Part shown: one piece after another, positions 22,831 to 35,634 of the stretch
Numbering within the stretch: the stretch's first letter is position 1
Layout: each line of letters opens with the position of its first letter
Origin: Sphagnum compactum
Taxonomy: Eukaryota > Bryophyta > Sphagnopsida > Sphagnales
Direction: 5' to 3'
Length of the DNA: 64,000 bases
NCBI GenBank assembly: GCA_965153455.1
Contig: OZ234504.1
Span: forward strand, 8,990,001-9,054,000
The notes under the pieces: generated by a model
The model's database searches: none
What the model was told of the DNA's origin: nothing
The model's input: only the letters and a program-made list of their open reading frames with translations
Position numbers and translations under genes: made by a program

Positions 22831-24410
22831 TCTTCTAAAAATTAATGTAATGAATACAAAATATTTTAAAATAAAATATGTTCAATAATTAACAATCATA
22901 GGAAAAATTTGGGAATCTATATATAAATGTTGTTTTTTTATTAAAAAAATTCAACACAATTACCTTTATTTGGTAAAAAAAAAATTCACCAATATATTCT
23001 TCAAGTACAATTAAAACAAAGTAAATTTGAAATAATCAGCTGAATAAAATAATAAAAGAATAACCATGTGATATACCTAAGTGTGAATATATTTATTTAC
23101 CCATCTAATTTTAAACACGATAATCATTTAATGTTAATAACATTTCAAAAACTCAAATCCTTTGGAACTCAATGAAAATCACATTTTCCGCTTGAATGTT
23201 ACAAAACACATAAGAAGATTTCTCAATTTCTTGAGCAAACAAATGAAAATTCAAAAACAAAACCAAAAAATAATAATTTTAGATTTGTGTTTTAAATAAT
23301 TTTAGAATTTGATTGGACATGAAATATGACAAAGTTTAATTATAATTTGAAGTAAAAACATCACATACAACACAAAAATGTGTTATTAAAATCTTCATAC
23401 TTTTAATACATGGATCACAAGATGCCTATGCTTAATTTTAATTTTTAATAATGTGAAACCAATGGTGCAAACCTTCATTGCTTTGCACATCTATTAAACA
23501 TGTTGGATCTTGCTACTTTTTAATCAAATACACTTTCATTTTGTAATTAAATGATTAAATTATGAAAAAAAAACTTCTATTTTTAAACATGTAACAAAAT
23601 ATTATTGACAAACCTTCAAAGGGTCTGAAGTTAAAATTAAATGTGTTGCAAATCTATGGTCACTTATTTGTGTGTGACTCATTAAAATTGAAACGAGTCA
23701 TCACCAAAAAGGCATGCACCATTATAAAAAATATGTTTGTTTCATTAATTCAATTCACTAGAGGCCTTAAAAGTGAACTAAATCATCATACCCTTGTTTC
23801 ACTTCAAACAAAACTTGAATCATTACAAGTCTTCATGTTCAATAAGGTTTTCTGTATTAATAATTTTTTTATTTCAATCTTACAATGATTTTGTAATTAA
23901 TATATTTCATTTTTATAAACTTTTAGTGCATCATTTACGTGTATAAAAATTATTAATTATTTTAGTGTATATCCAAGATTGAAATAATGTTTATTTTAGT
24001 GTATTTTATCAATTATTCTAAAATATAAAAACCTGAGAACCCAACCTTGATACATACTTTTATATTAAGAATACATTTATATTTTACGCTGTACAAAGTC
24101 AAATCAAGAAAATGAAAACAAAATATATCACTTTAGAAACAGTTGTAATATGTATTCATACATAAAGATTAAAAATTGAATGAGAAGAAAATTCCAAAAT
24201 TTGATGGAAATAACTTATATCTATAATTCATACCATTGCAAGAAATGTTGCTGAAGCTCAGAGTGTAAGTGAAAAATGATGTTCTGAATTCTGGAGAGTC
24301 TCATATATTAAAAGTTATCCACAATGTCATACAATAAAGTTATTCATAAAGTCAGACGATTAGGGGGCGAGAATAGCCAGTTTCTGCACAATATGGCATC
24401 AAATGTGTAA
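22374..24410. other. Distal flank of the proximal duplicate, no gene seen
   Basis: AT-rich sequence shared with 56,787-58,819. It holds a (TAA)n microsatellite at about 22,798-22,829, interrupted in the distal copy. Small open frames here lack recognisable domains and are not kept open between the copies. Confidence 0.65.
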
Positions 24411-26077
24411 TTGAAGGTTTTTTTAGTTTTAAAATTTATAACACCCAAACTCGAAGGCTTTTAACAAAATAAAATGTTGCCAACATTAATACAATGATTT
24501 TACCATAATATGTAAAAAGATAATCAGGAAAGGCAAGGGCTATCAATGTAAAGTCTCAAATGGATTTTGCAATGATCCAAAAACGAAAGAGACCATGGTG
24601 AATCAACACCTGCTTTGATACAATGATCTTTGAAAATGTCATGAATTACATCCAAAAAATTATCCATTTCCCTTTCCAAATATACCCCAAACATAATAAA
24701 ATAAAATAAATTCTTATTTTTAAGGTTAAATATGGTTATACTCCATTAATAAATTTATTTTCCTTCAGTAAATAGTTGATTTTCTCTTCCACATTCCCTT
24801 CCCAAGTAATAAGCTTTCTTTAAAACTTAAAAGGCTACACCTGCAAAGGTGTATATTTGTAGGTTTACCTACCATCTTATGATAAGAAACTTTTCATTTT
24901 CCATTTTAATGTGATGAATGGTCCTATTAAATAAATGCATTTCACATGTTGAGTTGACCTTTCACACAAAAATCTAAACAATTAAACATATCATGTTAAC
25001 AAAAAAGACTATGTGTTACCACAACACCTAGATTATGCCCCAAACATCAATGATTGAATTATATTCAAAACATATATGAATTGAATTGAATTTACATGAA
25101 ACAAAAAGAACAAGGTTAAAACATCTTATATTGTATCTCAAATTATGTTGAACAAATGTAACATGGAGGGAAACTACTTTTGTTTTAGGTTGGTTAGTTG
25201 AGGTGCATATATGCAATTTTTCTATGTTTTTTAGCACATAAAAGTTTGCAATGACCTTTGACTATGGAACAATTTTGTAGTTGTTTTATTTGCCATAAAT
25301 CTTGGTGAGATGGCATACTTTCTATATTTTATACATTGAAAAGGTTTTTATAACTTATCACTAACACATTTGCACATTAATAAACACACGTTTCATTGAA
25401 TCTTGCATTAGATGTGAAAATCTTATTGGTTCTTATGATTTTTAATGACATTGGCCTAAACAAGTACTTCATGCAATTAACCATACATCAAATAATTATT
25501 TCTTTCTAATAATCAAAACATTTTTCACTAGATCTAAACCATTGTGAAGGACTTCTTTAGTCAATCAAGTTGCTATGTATGTCCACTAGGAATAAATTTA
25601 CATTGATATTAAGTTTTTTCCTAATGGATGTAACAATCCACATCTACTTCTTATTCCTATCTATATAAGCGTATTAAAGCATATCACCAACATCAATTTT
25701 TAAAATTTATGTTGACTATGCAACAACCTTATAATGGATAATCACCCTACATGAAAATTCTTACACCCCAACAATATGTTGAAAATCGTTTAAATGCAAA
25801 AAAAGTGAGTATTTTTTCTTATGATTACAATCATTTTTGGAAATGTATAATTTTATTACAATCGTTTAGAAAGGTTTCACAATGAAAACTTTTAAATGTC
25901 CATATTTGTCAAAGGGGAACATACAATAATAGTTTTAAAACAACAAATCTTTGAACTTTCTATTTGAGTTATCACCTTCTAACCCTTTGAACATTTTTTC
26001 TAACTTTACATTTATGTTAAATTGAAACCACTCATATTGATGTTTATGGATTCACAACATTGCACATTCTCTCTTAA
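24411..26077. other. Spacer, AT-rich, no gene seen
   Basis: Unique sequence between the duplicates. No convincing coding region, RNA gene or repeat was found. Confidence 0.6.
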
Positions 26078-28560
26078 CACTACTGAAAACCATATCATTT
26101 GTAATTAGTCACTATGCAACTACCATGCAACTAAATGTCCTTTGCAATTAGATCGATCATGTTTGCAATTACAAAATTGGTATCATATTATGCGATTGTG
26201 TGTGCAAGTGACATGTAACAAAATGTGTACAAAATGGACATGTATCATAAAAATAATAATTTAAATTACTACATACTTAAAATTAATATACATGATATAT
26301 CTATTTAAGTTACATATAATATTATTGTATTTTTAATGCTAAGGTTAAACCCATGCTAACTAAAATTAAACCTAAGCTAGCTAACTAAACATTGACTAAA
26401 CATAAACTAAATTAATTTTGGTAAATATAATTAGAAGGTTAAACTAATAGTGGCTAACCATTAAACATTAAAAGGTTAAATTAATGACGACTAAACTAAC
26501 CAAAACAAAATTAACCTAAATTAAATCAACCATAGCTAAGTTAACTAAGATGATAAATTAACCATAGCTAAACAAATCATGGTTTAACTCACCATGGCTA
26601 AATCAAGATTAAATTAACTTTGACAAATTTAACTAGGAGGTGAAATTCATTAGCACTAAACTAATTAGAAAGGTAAATGAACTACAACTAAATTAATAAG
26701 TACATTAATTTAACAACGGTTAAATTAAACGCGATTAATTTAATTTGGACATTAAACCAATCATTACTAAATTAACTACAATTCAATTAATAATCATTAA
26801 ACTAATTAAGAGGTTAACTCAACCATATGGAATACATATGTGGAAAAAAATCAAATATTATACATTACGGCTAATTATTTACAATTTAAGGTTTTGGCCA
26901 ATTTTATTTCGCAAATAAAAATTTCAATATTAATAAAAGTCATTTTTAATTAACAATATATTCAATTAAAATATTGAATATTTGGTAAATATAATATTTT
27001 TAAAACTATTATTGGGGAATTCGTTTGGAATTTTTTTCTAAATTTAAATTGAAAAAAACACAAGAAATGAAGCAAAAATGAACAACAATTTGAGCCCAGA
27101 AAATTTTCAAAACATATCCCACCTTCTTTTGGGATAAAGTAAAAATTACTAAATTAATATCAATAGTTAGTATTTTTCATTATTATCACTATAATCAATG
27201 TTATAAATATTAATAATAATAGTTCATTATTATGAAATTATTATTATTATGTATCCTATAATTTTCTATAATAATATTAACTATGTTCATAAAACTAGTA
27301 AGTTACATTAAAACTTATAAATACCCCTAACTTAGGCTATAATTACTAATAGAAACTAGGCATAATAACATTACAACCTTTATTATTATTATAGGTAGGC
27401 ATAATTATTATAATTTTATTATAATTATAATAACTAGCGCTACTACCTATCAATAAATATTTTTTAAATAATATTACTATATAATCATTAGAGGTTATCA
27501 CAATTATTTTATTAATTAATTATATTATTATTATTATTATTATTGTTATTCTATAGTTATTACTATTATATTAGGGATGTTAGTATACTTATGGTCAATA
27601 TGTTACACTAGTTTATAAATACCCTAGCTTAAACTAGGGAATAATATTATAATATTATAAAAATATTGATTATTATGGGTAATACTAATTATTACAATCA
27701 TTGATAATATTGTTATCTATTATCTACAATTATCTATAATTTAATTCATATAACTAGTAGCTAAATTAAGTTAATATAACATAGGCATTAGGTAGTAATT
27801 GCATGTCACCCACAATTAAATTGGCCATGTTTGCAAATAAATTATTTATCTCATATGTTTTGTTTTTCATCCAATTTGGTGCGTTAAATTTGTTCACATA
27901 CCAAATATCAAAAAGGATGAACCAACGAAAGAAGCTCAACCCTAAAGTTTAAAGTAAAAAGATCATGTATATTCCATAAATAGAAAGGTTGCATTATTTA
28001 AACATCCCCACCTACCCTAGGCCTACCTTCTTACCTACCTACCTATTTAAGCACCACATGTTAACATCTTATTAACTTACATTGGACGATCCAAATTGAA
28101 TTAATTAATTAATTAAAAAACAAATGAGTCTAGAAATACCATGTGTCACCATATAGATGGCCTTTTTAATTGGAAACATGTCAAATGGTCTATGATGTGC
28201 CATGTGTCATCCTAGCAGCAACAACTTTGACAATTGAGATTTTTTATAAAAACATTATTTTGAAAACATGAAAAATAATTAAGAATGACACATGTTCTCA
28301 AACAATTTGCCCAATCTTAAGACATTTGTCACACATCAACTAATTAGATTGTAGTTGCAAGCATAGTTACAACTAAAAGAATTGTATGGATGAATGCATA
28401 TTTCATACCATATATACATGTTACATACATACCGTCAGATGCAACAAAATGTCATGTGCAACTTGTCGTAGGCAACTACACAAACTTTAGTTGCATGTGT
28501 CACTTGCAATCGAAAATCACCTACGAATGACAATTGCAAAAACCCACTTTTCTACTAGTG
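26078..28560. mobile_element. CACTA non-autonomous element, 2.48 kb, TAA target duplication
   Basis: The left end is CACTACTGAAAACC at 26,078. The right end read on the minus strand from 28,560 is CACTAGTAGAAAAGTGG. Both carry the CACTA signature followed by a GAAAA block. TAA flanks both sides (26,075-26,077 and 28,561-28,563). GCAACTA-type motifs lie just inside both ends, as in the other CACTA-like element here. The interior is AT-rich, with degenerate repeats of a TAACTAAATTAACCA-like word at about 26,340-26,830 and ATT-rich runs at about 27,150-27,750. No transposase is visible. Confidence 0.75.
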
Positions 28561-28563
28561 TAA

Positions 28564-31302
28564 TTTTTCAAATTAACAATGTTATCTTCACTATGGTCAT
28601 CAAATTGGATGATGTAAAATCTCACTTTTCATTTAATTCTTCTTCATTAGTTTCATTAGCAAATGAGTTATCCACATCCTCATCAACATGTGTGAATTTA
28701 GTGCTCTCTATTAGCATGTTGAATTCTTAAAATGTTTTTGTGTGATGTCTTATCACCCATGGAATTCATCAAATTCACAAAAATAAATTCACGTCCTTTT
28801 CATTCATGACCTCATTCCTTCACTTTAATGCAACATTGTTGTAAGCCATCATGAGAAGAAATAAAATGGCTAAAAGAAATTTTGAATGTGATTAGTAAGA
28901 GGGAAAACACAATCAAGATGTAGACTCAAACTACAATCTTTAGTTTCATTATTTGTAGTCCCTTAAAGACATATATTTCTAAAGATCAATTAACATGGAA
29001 TTGGAGAATTCAAAACCATTTTATGTGGCATGGAGATCAACAATTCCCCATTGTGTGACTTGTGAAATTCCACATAACCATCTTGTTCAAACTATTGGTC
29101 AAGGAAACCATTGCCATTTGATCCAAAAATCTATTGTTTCCAATTCGAGACGAATCTTTGATGTAAGATCTTTGCACATGTACATCACAATGCCATTATT
29201 GATTCGATGTAATAACAAGTGGTTTTAGTAATTAAAATAAAAATTGAATGTGTTCAAAGACAATACAATTTTTTTTTTGACAATTGTTCATAGTTGGGTG
29301 TTCATTGATGAACACCCTCCTATGGTGGAATTGTTTTTAAAAAACATCTTGACATGTTGTTCATATGTTGGTGTTCATCGGAGAACATCTTCTATTGGGT
29401 GATTTTTTTCATTTTATTTTTTTTCAAAGAATATTCATTGTGAAAAGTATGCCTTGCCCACCCTACATGTTTGTGCACTTACCTACTAGCAACCCCTACA
29501 TCATAAAGCCATTCATTTAAAACCCTACATGTTTGTACATTTATTTAACAATATCCTTTACATATTAACAACTAACATTTAAACATTGTGTAACATGTAA
29601 ATATTGCGTACACATACCTATTGTGGCCATTTTTTTTTCTTTTCAATAATGTTTTGATTACAAATGAAAAAAGTTATGTCATTGCCTTTATCTATTTAAG
29701 GATCAAAATATATCATTAATTTTTCAATGTAATCAATATTTTTTTGGGAAACAAAATAACAAATGTAACGCAAAATTTATGTTTGATATTTTACCTTATT
29801 AAAATGTGTGCAAACACAATTTAGTCAACTAAAATGACAAGATAAATTGAAAATCCATTAATTTTAAATATATTTTAAATATATATAAATTAACTCATGA
29901 AATATTTAGGCATGAACCTGCATAATAAAACTAGCCCCTTCATTTTTCTTTGGAAGAAATTAAAGACAATACTTATTCATTATCTCAAGTTGTAAAAAAA
30001 ATCTAATAATATGTATCAAGGTATAAATGTTGTACACATTTTATGTATCATTTGATGTTTAAATATTTAATTTTAATATATAATACCTTTTTTCTGACTT
30101 TTACATTAGGATTACATTAAATTAAGTATTGTAATATCTATCATTTTCCATGATAAAACAATATATGAGCACGTGAAGATATTGTGATATTAACATGCAT
30201 ATCCAAATGCAAATTTGTAAAAATCTGAAAAGATTATGTAAATTTCTACCATAAAAATGACAATATGCATAAAAACTTACGAATAATTGACATGGCTACA
30301 AAATTCATATCTCCAAAAAATCTAATACACAATAGATGGACAACCCATAATTTCGCACATGAACACTTTGAGTAGCAAGATAAGGGAACTGGTGTTGAAC
30401 TTCCACCACTATGGTTTTTCAAGTTTAAAATCATGAAAACAAAGTTATTGCATCTCATTTTAAACCTTTCACAAGTAGTTATGAAAAATACTCATTTTGA
30501 TTATTAAAAATCCAATTTAAACAATTTGATTATGCGTAATCAAAAAATTAATTGTTGAAAAATTAACTAGCCACAAACATTTGTCAAACCAAAACACACA
30601 CTTGAATATTACAACAACACATATATTGAATCTTTAAAATTTTCAAACGTTAGTTATAAATTTGAAATGTAATCTTGTAAATTGTTTACATGTAGCATGT
30701 TAGGCCATGAACAATGAACACACATCATGAAAATTTTCTATTCTAACTTCTTTTCACCCCAAATGGAAAATCCCCAATAAGAACATTGGAACCTTCTGAT
30801 CAAATTTTTACAAGTTTTAAATGAGCTTTAGTTTATGTGTGGAACATCTTTTACAAATAGATCGTGAGCTAATTCAAGAAGGTCTATTTGCATGATGATT
30901 TTTCCTCCTTTCATTTTTTTTGTGGATACATGCAATAACACAAAGTTTTTAATAATGTTAAGTTCCACATCAAGTTCTTCATGGGTGATGTGAACATTTT
31001 TTATATGTTCGCATTATTACATGTCTTTTATTACTTAGATTTTGTCATGATGCAAATGAAAGTCCACAAATTGAAACGAAATGTGTGGGAAAAGAATCAC
31101 TTAGAATTTTTTTAGGTCTTATTATTGACCAATTTTTTTTTGTTTGAATTTTTTTTTTCGTATTTTCAATTATCCTTGTCAATTTAAACAAATGTCATGT
31201 ACTATGAAAAAATTGTTGTTTTGCAACTAGGTTTGCAACTAGGTTTTAGTTGCAATTTTGAATTGTAATGACCATTTACAATTCAATGTATTTATATAGT
31301 TG
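28564..31302. other. Spacer, AT-rich, no gene seen
   Basis: Short open frames (for example about 28,995-29,228) have no recognisable domain. The last 100 bp before the LTR contain several GCAACTAGG/TAGTTGCAA words like those in the CACTA-type elements, which suggests the retrotransposon may sit in a remnant of another such element. Confidence 0.55.
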
Positions 31303-32251
31303 TGTAACCAAAAAGGAGGGGTCCATAGAACGCACAACACATCTACTGTGGCCAACGAACCCTGTCGACTGAACTCTGCTGATCTTCTTTACTCACACAG
31401 AACTCCAAACCTTCTCACACAACAACTACTGACCGGCTCTTTCCTCCCCACCTCACAGATCGGAGATGTACAGACACAACAACACGTCCAACCTCAAGCA
31501 TCCTTCTTCTTCCTCACCGCTCACACAGGTATCAAACAAAGAAACTTTCCATTGCATTTACAAAATATGTACAATCCCGAAAGCACAAGTTCTCGGGACA
31601 TCAGAAGACTCACAAAACAACAGCTTCAGTGCTGTTCCGACTCTCTTTCTTTTTCTCTCTAATTCTTCTGCAGCGACAACAACCATTTGACTGACTACTA
31701 GGCGCAGCGGAAATTCAGGCGTTCAGCCAAAGTCACCTAACTACAGAGCTTTACACCATCACCATGTCTATCCAACTACCAAACTTTTACAGTTCCAGCT
31801 TCTACAAATCCACACACCTCCCAAAATTATTCTGCTAATCCCATTCTAGCCTCCTGATCTTTCTCCTTTAACACCAACCAAAATTGTCTGTCTCTCCTCT
31901 CTCTCTCTCCTACCTTCCGAGCTAAACCTTCTTGCAGTCCGGGAAAAAGATCCACTCCACACCTCCAGAGCCACACAAAAGCTTTCCAAGATTCCGTAAG
32001 CTTCCCTCCGAAGCCTCATCGTTCGCCGTCGCCGCCCGTTTTTCATCAATTCGGCACCATCAGCATTCATCATTCTCCGCCGCCATCTCCCAAGATTATC
32101 CTAAAGCACACAAAGCAAGGGAGAAAGCAACCATGCACTCCATGGAGCAGTAATGAGCGCCGAAAACAAAAGGTGGCCGCCTCAAACAGACCTAGATCCC
32201 AAACATAGTTCAGTGTTCACACTGAATCTGTCCACCTACCTTCGCATTACA
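31303..32251 (-). repeat. 3' LTR
   Basis: About 949 bp, nearly identical to 38,582-39,528. In element orientation it starts TGTAATGCGAAGG and ends TTTTTGGTTACA, a complete TG...CA LTR. It contains a CT-rich tract at about 31,884-31,912 (plus strand) whose length differs slightly between the LTRs. Confidence 0.92.
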
Positions 32252-32258
32252 TATGTAA

Positions 32259-32271
32259 CCCCTCCCTTCTT
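32259..32271 (-). promoter_or_regulatory. Polypurine tract
   Basis: On the minus strand AAGAAGGGAGGGG, seven bases before the 3' LTR; the expected plus-strand primer position. Confidence 0.8.
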
Positions 32272-32296
32272 AAATAGCTGAGTCCCTCAGCTCGGC

Positions 32297-34318
32297 TTAA
32301 TCGGGTTGCATGTGGTAGATCTGTAGGTCCCTCCTTGATCTCTCCCACTGCCTTCCATCAGCATCTTGCACGATACACAGGCGACAACCTTCCTCAAAGT
32401 CATAGTTCCCTTTCCCATCCACATGCCCAACAAACTGGTATGGGCCTTCCCAGCTTGTGGCCAACGCGCGCTTCTTGCCTGGCCTTTTCATCTTGACCAT
32501 AGTCTCTCCAGCAATGAGACCTTCAAACAGGTGTTTGCCCTTCCTATCTGCATACGTGCTTCGCTGTCTCTTCTGTGCCTGCTCTACATTGAGCAATACG
32601 CTTTCATGTATGCTTGCTATGAGCCTTACCTTTTCCAGGAATTATGCTGCAATCTGTTCAACATCAACTCCATCATCCACAACACCAGTCAGCGCACTTA
32701 GATAGTTGTTAGCTCTGAGTCGCGGTGATCGACCGGTTAGAACCATGAATGGCGAGAACTTGGTGCTCGCCTGGACCCCACATCTGTACCCAAACAAGAC
32801 CTTAGCCAGGTGTTCATCCCAGCAATCCACATTTGCAGGATTCGTGGCTAGAACTATGATACCATGCTTGATGGTTTTGATCATGCGTTCCGCCATCCCA
32901 TTGCACTGGGGCCATTGAGGTGCAGTGCACTGATGCTGTATAACGTAGTCCTTGCACATAATTTCAAACTCTGCACCCCACTCCCCTCCGTTGTCAGTCA
33001 GTATGAAACCAGGTACTCCATATCTACAAATCAAATCGTCCTCAAGAAACCTGGCTGCCGTTCTAGCACCATGATCTGCCATGGCCTTGGCTTCACACCA
33101 TTTGGAGTAATGGTCAATAGCCACAAGGATATACTTGTTTCCTACCTTGGTCTCAGGCAGTGGCCCCGCGGTGTCCATCGCCACTCTGTAAAACAAATCA
33201 CAAACAGGGATGCTTTTGAGCCTCTCATCCTCGGATCGGACGCTTCCTTCACTCTTGACCAGCTGACATTGCTGGCAACTCCTAACCACCGATTTGATGT
33301 CCTCAGTTTGACAGTGCCAGAAATACCTTCGACAGATCTCGGACAAGAGCCTCTGTTCGCCCGAGTATCCCAGATCCTCATGCATCTGCAGTACCAGTGA
33401 TCTCCTCTCCTCAGGTCTGGGTACGTAGAGATCCTTGAAGAAGAGCTTCTGCTCTTTCCAACAGTAGCTGGCTGCTCTTTTTCTCACCCTCTTGCTCTCT
33501 TCAAGTTCAATCAATTCTGGCAACACTCCTTCTTTCAGGAGTGCCAGACAGGTCGTATCCTGCCAGATGTCAGGGCCCTTCATCTCACCTCCACTCTTGT
33601 CTGCTTCATCCACAATGGTCAAGTTGATTTCATGGCCTCCGACCTCAGACATTCCTTGAGCAGCTAGAACCAGTTTTAGCTGCTGTCTTCTGTTATAATA
33701 ACTGACCTGGCCCTTCCAATGTCTCTGCTTACCCTGATCAACCTCCAGGTCTTCATCCTTAGCTACATCCAACCGTTCTGCGCTTGGGGTCGCCTCCTCC
33801 CCTGAATCAGTTGCAGTCACCAAGTCAATCATAAACAGGTGGTGGGGATCCGAGCTGTGCCAATGTTTGATCCCGGGACGACACCCGTGATGCTCAGTAT
33901 GTTCCCTCAACTGCCTCCTGTTCCCACGCCACTCCATATGCTGACCATGCCGAACAGACAATATCTTCTCAGCCGTCTCGGCCACTCCATGCTGTGTGTG
34001 CTGATCATCATGGATTTCCTGATGGAAATCCTCATCATCCATAGCTTGCCCCACTGGATTCCGACTCAGGGCATCAGCATTCGCATGCCTCACTCCTGGC
34101 CTGTGGACTATCTTGAAGCTGTAGTCCTGCAGCAGGTCAATCCATCTACCCCTTCTTCCATGTGCATCTGATACAGTCGCCAACCATTCGAGCGGCTTAT
34201 GGTCCGTCCTCAACGTGAAGTGAGTTCTGTGCAAGTACTGTCTGAAGTGTAAGATTCCCCAGATCAAAGCATAGCACTCTCCTTCCATGGGGTGAAACTT
34301 TTTTTGTGCCACCGTCAA
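32297..34318 (-). pseudogene. pol: Retrotransposon RNase H and integrase, one stop near the 3' end
   Basis: The main open part is 32,642-34,318 (about 558 codons): RNase H to the DALSRNP motif, then an unusually long linker, the HHCC zinc domain (CQQCQL) and the DDE integrase core with D in VAMDTAGP, D in LTDNGGEW and the catalytic E near MAERMIKT. TAA at 32,642 is followed in the same frame by 99 further codons (32,297-32,596) with the C-terminal WEGPYQF-type domain. No chromodomain is recognisable. The integrase would insert the element cDNA into the genome. Confidence 0.88.
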
Positions 34319-34396
34319 TGCCTTGCTGGCGTAGGCTATGACCTTCTCGAATCTACCCTCTTTCTGCGATAGGATAGCACCAACTCCCTTGGTCGA

Positions 34397-35541
34397 CTAA
34401 TCCACATCAAGGAAAAAGGGCTCCTTGAAATTGGGCCTCACCAGAATTGGAGCTCCTATAAGTGCCTTCTTCAAAGCGTTAAACGCCCTCTGGCAGTCCT
34501 GGTTCCAGACAAAAACCACATCCTTCTTAGTGAGTTCAAACAAAAGACCTACTAGTTTCGAATATCCCTTAATATATCTGCGGTAGTACCCTGTCAGTCC
34601 TAGGAAGGATCTGACATTGACGACTGTTGTAGGCGCCGGAAATTCCCGTACCGCATCGATCTTACTAGGGTCAGGCCTAGTCCCTTCTTTGCTGACTACA
34701 TGTCCTAGGAAAACAACACTTCCTGCAGCAAAACAGCATTTGCTCGGGTTCAATTTCAGGTTCACTTCCTTGAGTCTGGAGAGTACAGCTCCCAGATGTT
34801 GAAGATGATCCTACCATTCTTTACTGTGGACATTGAGGTCATCAACGAAAATTTTCAGGAATGAGTTCCCCAAATCCTTGAAGACTTCGGTCATGGTTCG
34901 TGTAAAGGTACTCGTGGCGTTTTTGAGTCCGAATGGCATGACAGTCCACTCAAACAGACCGCTCTTGGTAACAAGCGCTGTCTTTCCCATGTCCTCAGGA
35001 GCCATCCTGATCTGCCAGAATCCCGATTGTAAATCCAGTGTAGTGAACCATGCTGACTTCCCCAATTGAGATATCACATCTTCTACTAGGGGCATAGGGA
35101 ATGAATCCCTCCGAGTTTGTAAGTTGAGGGGTCTGTAGTCCCCACAGAATCTCCTGCTTCCATCCTTCTTGACAGGTAGAGTTACCCGGCAAGCGTATGC
35201 TGAGTTGCTTGGCCTCATTTTTCCCAACTCAACCAACACATTAATCTGCCTGTTTACCTCAGTCTCCTCCCAATATGACAATCGACCAGGGCTACCTTAC
35301 AAGGTGGGAACCCTTGTGTGTCGATTAGATGTTCTCCAACGTTGCAACACCCAAGCTCCCCTTTGTTCCAGGCGAATACATCTTGATATTGCTCTAGGAC
35401 TATCCACAGCTGTCGTTCCATCCCTTTGTCCAGGTGCTGATCAATTCGAATCTTCTGACAAATCTCGCCCCACCGTGTATCCTCCTTGGGGTTCTTCATG
35501 ATTCGCTCCTTGACACAGTCGTACGGGTCAACGACCTCCAT
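34397..35541 (-). pseudogene. pol: Retrotransposon reverse transcriptase and start of RNase H, broken
   Basis: Three frame pieces: 35,254-35,541 (protease-RT linker, in the gag frame), 34,811-35,281 (RT core, shifted frame) and 34,397-34,765 (RT thumb and RNase H start). RT landmarks are the LPVKKDGS region, LDLQSGFWQI, PFGLKNA and the catalytic box FVDD. A frameshift lies near 35,265; stops sit at about 34,811 and 34,397, where sequence on both sides is in the same frame. The enzyme copies element RNA into DNA; as it stands it cannot be made whole. Confidence 0.88.
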
Positions 35542-35634
35542 CTGTTGAAACTACAGTAGTACATATTCTTGTCCTGCATTCCTTGCTTCCGAGGGCTTCT
35601 GCTTGCGTTGCTCAACATCAGCAGCCCATTGGAT

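Larger units (their letters stand above)
1..24410 (+). repeat. Proximal copy of a ~14.5-kb segmental duplication (split by a Helitron)
   Basis: This stretch aligns collinearly and in the same orientation with 44,370-58,819. It starts at or before the window edge. The match stops at about 24,410, just after the words AAATGTGTAA, where the two flanks become unrelated. Bases 12,890-22,245 are absent from the other copy and are a Helitron. One notable indel is about 145 bp present at roughly 120-265 here and missing in the distal copy. The copy holds a receptor pseudogene, a decayed LRR tail and a CACTA-like element. The pairing was made by eye over long identical stretches, so overall identity is not given. 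Confidence 0.93.
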
